From NCBI GenBank assembly GCA_018398765.1, contig JAHBMJ010001665.1, positions 1 to 27,344 of the forward strand: a stretch of 27,344 nucleotides of DNA. The letters are read 5' to 3'. Shown here one piece after another: positions 22,648 through 27,344 of this stretch (the first letter of the stretch is position 1; each line of letters starts with the position of its first letter). Source of the stretch: Chromera velia. Its lineage: Eukaryota > Sar > Chromeraceae. A program made the position numbers and the translations under genes. The notes under the pieces are model-generated. The model was given only the letters and a program-made list of their open reading frames with translations, did not search any database and was not told the DNA's origin.

Positions 22648-22839
22648 GTAAAGAACCGCTGCTCAATCTCGAGCTGCTGGGGCGGGCTTGTGAAGAACGG
22701 GCCTTTATCCACCAAAGAGATTGATCAGAAGGGGGGCAAACGATACGTGTACGAGAAGCTAGACTCTGATGAGCATTGCGGAGCCTTTTGTGCCGCCAAA
22801 GATGCCGCAGCGGCTGTTCTGCAGCTCCAACGTCTGTAG
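22648..22839 (+). CDS. Probable terminal exon of the host gene
   Basis: The block follows TCTGTGCAG (acceptor AG at 22646-22647). Two frames compete. The longer starts VKNRCSISSCWGGLVKNG, includes GGKRYVYEKLDSDEHCGAF and stops at TAG 22837-22839. The other, in phase 1 with the exon at 19588-19638, reads GKEPLLNLELLGRACEER then AFIHQRD and stops at 22723-22725. Phase agreement favours the shorter one; length and composition favour the longer. The function is unknown. It lies between the PrimPol-D5 pseudogene and the 3' end of the minus-strand chromodomain frame. Confidence 0.5.
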   Translation, partial: VKNRCSISSCWGGLVKNGPLSTKEIDQKGGKRYVYEKLDSDEHCGAFCAAKDAAAAVLQLQRL

Positions 22840-22888
22840 GAAAGAAAGAGGATCATTTCAACGCAATCTGGGGATACTGATGGCCATT

Positions 22889-23581
22889 CTAGCTAGAGAG
22901 GAAGGGATTCAGCGGCTGTGCATAGTGAGGTAGAGCAGGGGAGCTGGCAGACGCGCTCGTGGCAAAATCAGGTTCGGGATCATTTGTTTCTCCAGTACTG
23001 AATGTGGAATAAAGACGTGCAAGTTCATTTTGCAGATGCGGTAGGAGGTGCGTTTTTACGAACTCTTTGAGCTGGATCCACGCTTGGTAACCAGCTTGTG
23101 GTGGGGCAAGACTTTGTGTCTCCAGCTTCATTCTTGGCTCTTGCATTCTAGCAGCAGCTGCACGGTCCATGGAATCCTCTACCTCAGAAAAATTGAGGAC
23201 TGCCAGGCGTTTGTCAAGCAGCTGGACGTCTTGCTTCACTTTATGATGGAACTTAACGAGCAGGCAGTCCCCGGTGCCCTGGAAGTTTGATGTTGGAATC
23301 CATTGCGAATTGTCTAGACCTAATGGGTAGTCTTTCCATTGGACCTTATACTGGTTGCACCTCTCGTCGTAGTCAAGAATTTTCTTGATGTCCCACTCTG
23401 CATCATTAGAAGATTGAGAAGTCATTGAGTCTGGCTTTAAGGCTTCTTCTATATTCCTAATTTGAGAACGATTGATCTCTTTGATTCTGAGGTATTGGTG
23501 AAAGAGGTCGATGTCACCGCTTTCTTGGACTTTATAATCAAAACCCGAAGCCCAGCATAATTCCTGAATGTTCATTCTCAT
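22889..23581 (-). pseudogene. Chromodomain segment of a GIY-YIG/chromodomain protein
   Basis: An open frame of 230 codons from ATG 23581. The chromodomain spans residues 61-113 (23401-23243): EWDIKKILDYDERCNQYKVQ, WKDYPLG, DNSQWIP. The three aromatic positions of the methyl-lysine cage (W, W, W) are present, though the usual WEP is WIP. The C-terminal part is helical, then Ser/Ala/Pro-rich (residues 190-230). Upstream the same frame continues through TAG and TGA stops into the GIY-YIG frame, via a Lys/Arg/Glu-rich helix (ELQRKRANEQVMRMN). So this is probably the C-terminal part of one longer protein. It lacks the integrase expected if it came from a chromovirus. Confidence 0.75.
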
Positions 23582-23644
23582 AACCTGTTCGTTTGCTCGT
23601 TTTCTTTGCAGCTCCTACACTACGCGATTAGCTTTCACTTCTTC

Positions 23645-24151
23645 TCAACTCAGCGCAATGTTCCTCAGGATTTCAAGTTGATGTTCTTCATCCAGGATTC
23701 TTGATTCTGTATAAAAGTCATAATCAGGCGAAAAATGCGTGTCGGACCATAATAGATAAGAATTAATATGATAGACCTGCTTTGTGATGTGATTATAAAA
23801 GGACTGGAACATTGCTAGTACATGTGTATAAGAGACGTTAATTAGCCATTCTTGACGGGACTCAAAGAGCCGGACAAGGCTTTTGAGCTTATAGTCACTG
23901 AATAAGTCGAGAAGCAGTCGTTCTAAATGATCCAGCCGCGTTTGCGTGACGCTAGCCGGAAATACTAAGATACAGATTATATTAAAGCCCCACGGATAGC
24001 ACAAGTGATATTGATCTAATCTACGGTCTGGGTTCTTTAGCGTGCTGCCGATTTTGACCAGCAAAGGGGATGCTAGAAACGGGTTTTTCAATATATAGAG
24101 AATCGGACGGTTTACGTTGATGAGACGAGCAATAGCACCACTGGCAGGCAT
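23645..24151 (-). pseudogene. GIY-YIG (T5orf172/MUG113-like) nuclease segment
   Basis: An open frame of 168 codons from ATG 24151. Residues 15-110 fit a GIY-YIG nuclease of the T5orf172 type: PILYILKNP, LVKIGSTLKNPDRRLDQYH (with Arg 43-44 as the candidate catalytic Arg), LDHLERLLLDLF (Glu 77 as metal ligand) and a final SRQEWLINV matching the usual R.EWF strand. All catalytic positions I can place are kept. The family is common in large DNA viruses and phages. The frame is continuous, apart from stop codons, with the chromodomain segment downstream and the 24170-24550 segment upstream. Confidence 0.72.
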
Positions 24152-24169
24152 AGTCAGACTTTTTTTCTT

Positions 24170-24550
24170 TTATCTTATAGGGCGGGATGCAGAGGCAATA
24201 AGCCACGAGACATAAGTACGCATGCACGACACTATATTATGGAGATGCTTAGCGACCTGCCGATCAAAGCGCAAAAGGTTGGCGTTTTTGTTCAGCAGGA
24301 AAGACTTCAAAGTACCTCCTGTTTCAAAAATGCGGTGCGCATCATGCGTTAGTTCTCGAAGGCCACAAACTCGCGCTAGTATTGAAGGAGGTACAAGTGC
24401 AGAAACAGTGACAGTTACAGTGTCAAAGTTGAGTTTTTGTAGAAGCTGCATAAGTACTGCAGTCTGTACACGGACCTGCAGGCGAGACTCGGTAATGCGT
24501 TCCAAGAGGCCGTACGGACGTGCATGGGCGGGCGGGACATGAGGGGAGGC
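24170..24550 (-). pseudogene. N-terminal segment of the GIY-YIG/chromodomain frame, unknown domain
   Basis: Open in the same frame as the GIY-YIG segment from just after a TAG at 24553-24551 to a TAA at 24172-24170, only six codons before the nuclease ATG. No ATG lies at its start. It reads SPHVPPAHARPYGLLERITE, then LVPPSILARVCGLRELTH and LLRFDRQVAKHLHNIV. It is coding-like and helical, with no domain I recognise. In many viral T5orf172 proteins the nuclease is preceded by another domain, so this could be an N-terminal domain of one protein. The first ~40 nt recur in inverted orientation at 26495-26530. Confidence 0.5.
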
Positions 24551-24559
24551 CTAATCAAA

Positions 24560-25300
24560 CCGGACCCCGCCGCCTACACTGCACGATTTTGGCGTCGTAT
24601 AGGGAAAGGAGAAGAGAGCCCTGCTTTCCTTTCTTCCTGCTTCTGAACCCTATCCAACTCACCTAAGAGACATCAGTTCGCCTCTCTACACTCTCTTTAG
24701 CTGCTTGGTACAGAAAAAACGACTCCAATACACACAAGGAATGCAAAGAACGGACGTTTAAGCTCTGACACCTGAAGAGGCTAAAGAGGCCTCCCTGGAC
24801 TCAGAAGTGAATAAAGGGCTGTGATGCATCAATAATGATAAAATGCATACCGACACACTCCATCTTGTCCAGGTAACTTAGTTCCAACAGGAGACAATGA
24901 ATGGTTGGTGCACTTTGGACTTCAAGTGACAAGTCTGCCCAGAAACAGAAAGATACACTCCAAGGGGCAGCCTATGTGAAATCGCCGGAAGACCTTTCTC
25001 TTTCTTGAGTGCCTCCAACCTGCATCTAGCGCACAAAGGTACTGTCCAACACGCATACAATCATGTCTAGAGGGAATGAGTAAAACAGAATGACCTACCC
25101 GGGAAAGTGGAAGTCGATCAATGCTTCAGAGACGTCACTTCACCACAACAAAGACACAAAAGAGTTTTACCTTCCCACAACCAGCAGACACACCAGCAAC
25201 CCATCCCACTGCCCTGGAAAGATGTCAACTGATAAGAGGCACTGGGCAAAATTGTCGGGAATCGATTTCGGGGCCTCCTGGTGAAAAGAAGGAATGTTGC
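24560..25300. other. Non-coding stretch
   Basis: No supported exon. A 64-76 codon plus pair of overlapping frames at 25090-25351 is Ser/Thr/His-rich without a domain, and minus 25060-24878 is equally unremarkable. Confidence 0.4.
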
Positions 25301-25306
25301 TCAGGA

Positions 25307-25375
25307 GGCCAGAAGGCTAGACGACGCACAGTAGTAAAAAAAAAAAAATAGACCTTTCCAGATTTTTTTTTTTCT
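25307..25375 (+). repeat. Left arm of an inverted-repeat pair
   Basis: AGAAGGCTAGACGACGCACAG then A-rich, ATAGACCTTTCCAGA, T-rich. The reverse complement of 26022-26089 matches (CCTTCTAGGCGACGCACAG, A-rich, TCTGAAAACGTCTATTC, T-rich). The arm is itself nearly palindromic around the GAC/CAG core. Confidence 0.65.
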
Positions 25376-26021
25376 ATGAAGGATTTCCTAGAGCACCTCT
25401 AGGAGTACCTAGAGGAGCACCTTTTAGAAATACTTTTAAACTAATTTCCTCGCGAACTTCTTACTCAACTCAAAGTTTTAAACATCTTTCAACCCTAGTT
25501 TCAACCCTAGTTCTAGTTCTAGTTGTTATTGTACGTTTGTCTCTACTAGTGTCTCTGCTAGTATCTTCACCATTCCATCATCGACTTTGTTGAACACGGA
25601 CTAACCGATCTTTTTTCTCTTGTTTAACTGCACTGTCACCAGACTTTTCTCTCTTCTCTTTGCTGTGTCTGTCAAAAAAACTAACCATGTCTTCTTATTT
25701 TCCATTCACATTGACTTGCATCCGCCCTTTCTTTCTCGTAAATTCTGCAGCCACTTCAGTATCATCCCCACGCGGTATCGACTCATACTCTTAGTTGAAT
25801 ACATTTTTATGGCTGGCCGCTGCATCTGCATCATCACCTTGCTCATCCTCCTTCTCCTCCTCGTCTTCAGCATCTTCATACAGTTCTTCAGATGCAAACT
25901 TTGAAGCTGTCAACCTGGAAAACATCTGGCAACCATTCTACTTCGATATGATTCAAACTCTAGTTGAAGCTAGTCATTTAACCTTTATTTTTTTTTATAT
26001 ATACAATAAAATTTTGAATAA
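25376..26021. other. AT-rich interior of the inverted-repeat pair
   Basis: Contains a small palindrome CCTCTAGGAGTACCTAGAGG (about 25396-25415), CTAGTT repeats at 25493-25520 and T/C-rich sequence. Open frames at 25620-25904 and 25795-26025 have no domain and a low-complexity Ser stretch; I do not call a gene. Confidence 0.45.
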
Positions 26022-26089
26022 ATAAAAAAAAAAGAATAGACGTTTTCAGATTTTTTTTTTTTTATCGCTGTGCGTCGCCTAGAAGGGCC
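26022..26089 (-). repeat. Right arm of an inverted-repeat pair
   Basis: Inverted counterpart of 25307-25375, separated by about 650 bp. Together they may mark a short non-autonomous element, but no target duplication was identified. Confidence 0.65.
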
Positions 26090-26491
26090 AATTCCTGACT
26101 CTTTGCAGTATGAACTGCCAAACCCATCCAACCAGACCAGCGGTGCAACAAGACTTCACCCTGACACAGACACAAGCTGTCTGGTCTTAAAGGAGGAGAA
26201 TGGTACGACTTTTACCACCAATACTGCTCTGGATAACAAGAAGGAAAGCAAGGCAAGAGGGAACAAACTTGGCCCTCTGCAGACATTTATGAGCTTTCTG
26301 AGGTTTTTTCAGATATTTTGGTGATTTTGAGGGTGACCCCGGAAAGTTGTGGTCAAAATTTCGCCAGATTTGAAATGCCGGGGTCCTGACGATCATTTTG
26401 GTAGGTTGCGGGCCTCTGGGGCCACCGGGGCCGCCAGATAAGGCCATACTGCACGTTTTTAGCTTCATATGAGGTCCTACCATTTAATTAA
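26090..26491. other. Non-coding stretch
   Basis: No supported gene. A minus frame 26483-26187 with GGPGGPRGPQP has no domain. GACCCCGG/CCGGGGTC inverted words occur at about 26335 and 26380. Confidence 0.35.
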
Positions 26492-26686
26492 GACCCCCCT
26501 CATGTCCCGCCTGCCCACGTCCGTACGGCGTTCTTCTTAGAGAAAAACGGAGGGGAAGAGGCGGTAGTGGACCATACTTGGAGCTTTTGGAGCTTGGAGA
26601 GCCCACAGCCACCATCCACCTACGTGCAGCAAGTTTTGCAGACATTAAAAAATGCCCATGGCTTGGAGGCCATTGACACGTTCTAA
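26492..26686 (+). CDS. Orphan open frame or exon, unknown
   Basis: 64 codons are open between a TAA at 26489-26491 and TAA 26684-26686, with no ATG. It reads PPHVPPAHVRTAFFLEKNGG, then VVDHTWSFWSLESPQPPSTY and VLQTLKNAHGLEAIDTF, convincingly protein-like. The first ten residues and the underlying ~40 nt match the start of the minus-strand 24550-24170 frame. It could be an exon or the remnant of a related element gene in opposite orientation. Confidence 0.45.
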   Translation, partial: DPPHVPPAHVRTAFFLEKNGGEEAVVDHTWSFWSLESPQPPSTYVQQVLQTLKNAHGLEAIDTF

Positions 26687-27090
26687 TGCCGTACTAGGAA
26701 AAGGCTCCACTAGATCTGCCGAGGCATCATCTAGTAAGCTTTCGTCTAGCACATCTAGTAAGCTTGTTGAAGCCTCGATAATTTAAGTGCTAGCAGATAC
26801 GAATAGAACAAGGTGGAAAGGGATAACTAGACTGCTTGTTGGGCAGTGATGGCCCAGTAAGTCGGCGATGAGCGCCCGGACAGGGGGGGGGGGGAAACAT
26901 GATTTTTATTTTTGAGATACATCGTTCCTACCTAGTACTGCCTCTGAGTCACCATGGTGTATGAAAAAAAAACTAACGGCCCACGAGTGCAAGGTCACGT
27001 ACAGATTCATCTCCAACATGCAGTGGTCTGACCCTTCATACATGCGGGAAATAATGCATCGGGAACAAATGCATCCAGTTTCAATGCCTC
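26687..27090. other. Non-coding stretch
   Basis: CATCTAGTAAGCTT-like sequence is duplicated at 26728-26744 and 26748-26764; a G run lies at 26883-26894. No supported gene. Confidence 0.4.
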
Positions 27091-27096
27091 AGGTCT

Positions 27097-27344
27097 TCAG
27101 TTTGCAGGACCTCGCTGCGGCACAACTGCGGTGTACGTGCGTTTTGAGAAAGCGATTGCAAATGCGTCTTTTCCAAAAAGTTCCGGATCAAAGTCAGTCA
27201 GATCATACGTGTAGTAGCTCGCACTTGCCTGCGGCGCCTGTCTCTCGAGGTAGGCTTTCAGTGAGTGAAGAGCGCAGCACCGGCTGATCTGCCCGAATCT
27301 CTGCTGCGTGATAGTCGCATCAACGCTTTTCAAAAACAGGGATG
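27097..27344 (-). CDS. Partial open frame at the right edge, unknown
   Basis: Open on the minus strand from the window edge to TGA at 27099-27097, at least 81 codons. It includes VDATITQQRFGQISRCC, ALHSLKAYLERQAPQ and YYTYDLTDFDPELFGKDAF. Composition looks more like protein than the overlapping plus frame (26961-27287). Truncated at its N-terminus by the window, so no start can be chosen. No family recognised. Confidence 0.4.
   Translation of the reverse strand, partial: SLFLKSVDATITQQRFGQISRCCALHSLKAYLERQAPQASASYYTYDLTDFDPELFGKDAFAIAFSKRTYTAVVPQRGPAN

Noticed and set aside
22889-23581. Chromodomain as the tail of a chromovirus (Ty3/gypsy) integrase
   Set aside because: No integrase core or zinc-binding region upstream; the upstream frame is a GIY-YIG nuclease instead.
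23645-24151. GIY-YIG segment as a Penelope-like element endonuclease
   Set aside because: No reverse transcriptase is joined to it, and the R.EWF-type end matches the T5orf172 class rather than the Penelope type.
23645-24172. Stop-codon reassignment to explain the in-frame stops
   Set aside because: All three stop codons (TAA, TGA, TAG) interrupt this frame, and other loci also decay by frameshifts; mutation is simpler than a changed code.

Overview
The window comes from a nuclear genome of an intron-rich eukaryote, most likely a protist or microalga. It has short exon-like blocks bounded by (T)GCAG acceptors and GT donors, long non-coding stretches, microsatellites, a satellite array and several classes of eukaryotic transposon. 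I see no bacterial operons, rRNA, CRISPR or confident tRNA. The lineage cannot be resolved from sequence alone. Coding identifications below are read from motifs by eye; no database search was run.

Layout. 1-1306 (minus): a decayed Ty3/gypsy retrotransposon in which gag with its zinc knuckle runs directly into the RT thumb/RNase H region, with protease and RT palm missing; it continues off the left edge. 1371-7175: non-coding repeats, namely AT-rich (AAATATC)-like sequence, two GGAA polypurine tracts, and a satellite array (3817-5290) whose ~145-bp monomers form a ~581-bp higher-order unit. 8128-13576 (plus): exons of a decayed protein-kinase gene with subdomains in the expected order. One exon is interrupted by a 1.4-kb terminal-inverted-repeat transposon carrying a 9-bp target duplication, and that transposon holds a nested foldback element. 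14217-15822: a hAT-like non-autonomous element with an exact 8-bp target duplication. 16972-22839 (plus): exons of an unrecognised host gene with a possible PH-like segment.

The most interesting part is 19751-24553. On the plus strand lies a broken but complete-length viral-type replication protein: archaeo-eukaryotic PrimPol, then a PriCT-like linker, then a D5-type superfamily 3 helicase. Facing it on the minus strand is one long frame, interrupted only by stop codons, that encodes an unknown N-terminal region, a GIY-YIG (T5orf172-like) nuclease and a chromodomain. This pair looks like the remains of a large-DNA-virus-like or polinton/PLV-like mobile element. It appears to have landed in or beside an intron of the host gene, because exon phases on either side of the PrimPol-D5 pseudogene agree.

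The right end (24560-27344) holds an inverted-repeat pair, a 64-codon orphan open frame that shares its first ~40 nt with the start of the GIY-YIG frame, and a partial open frame running off the right edge.
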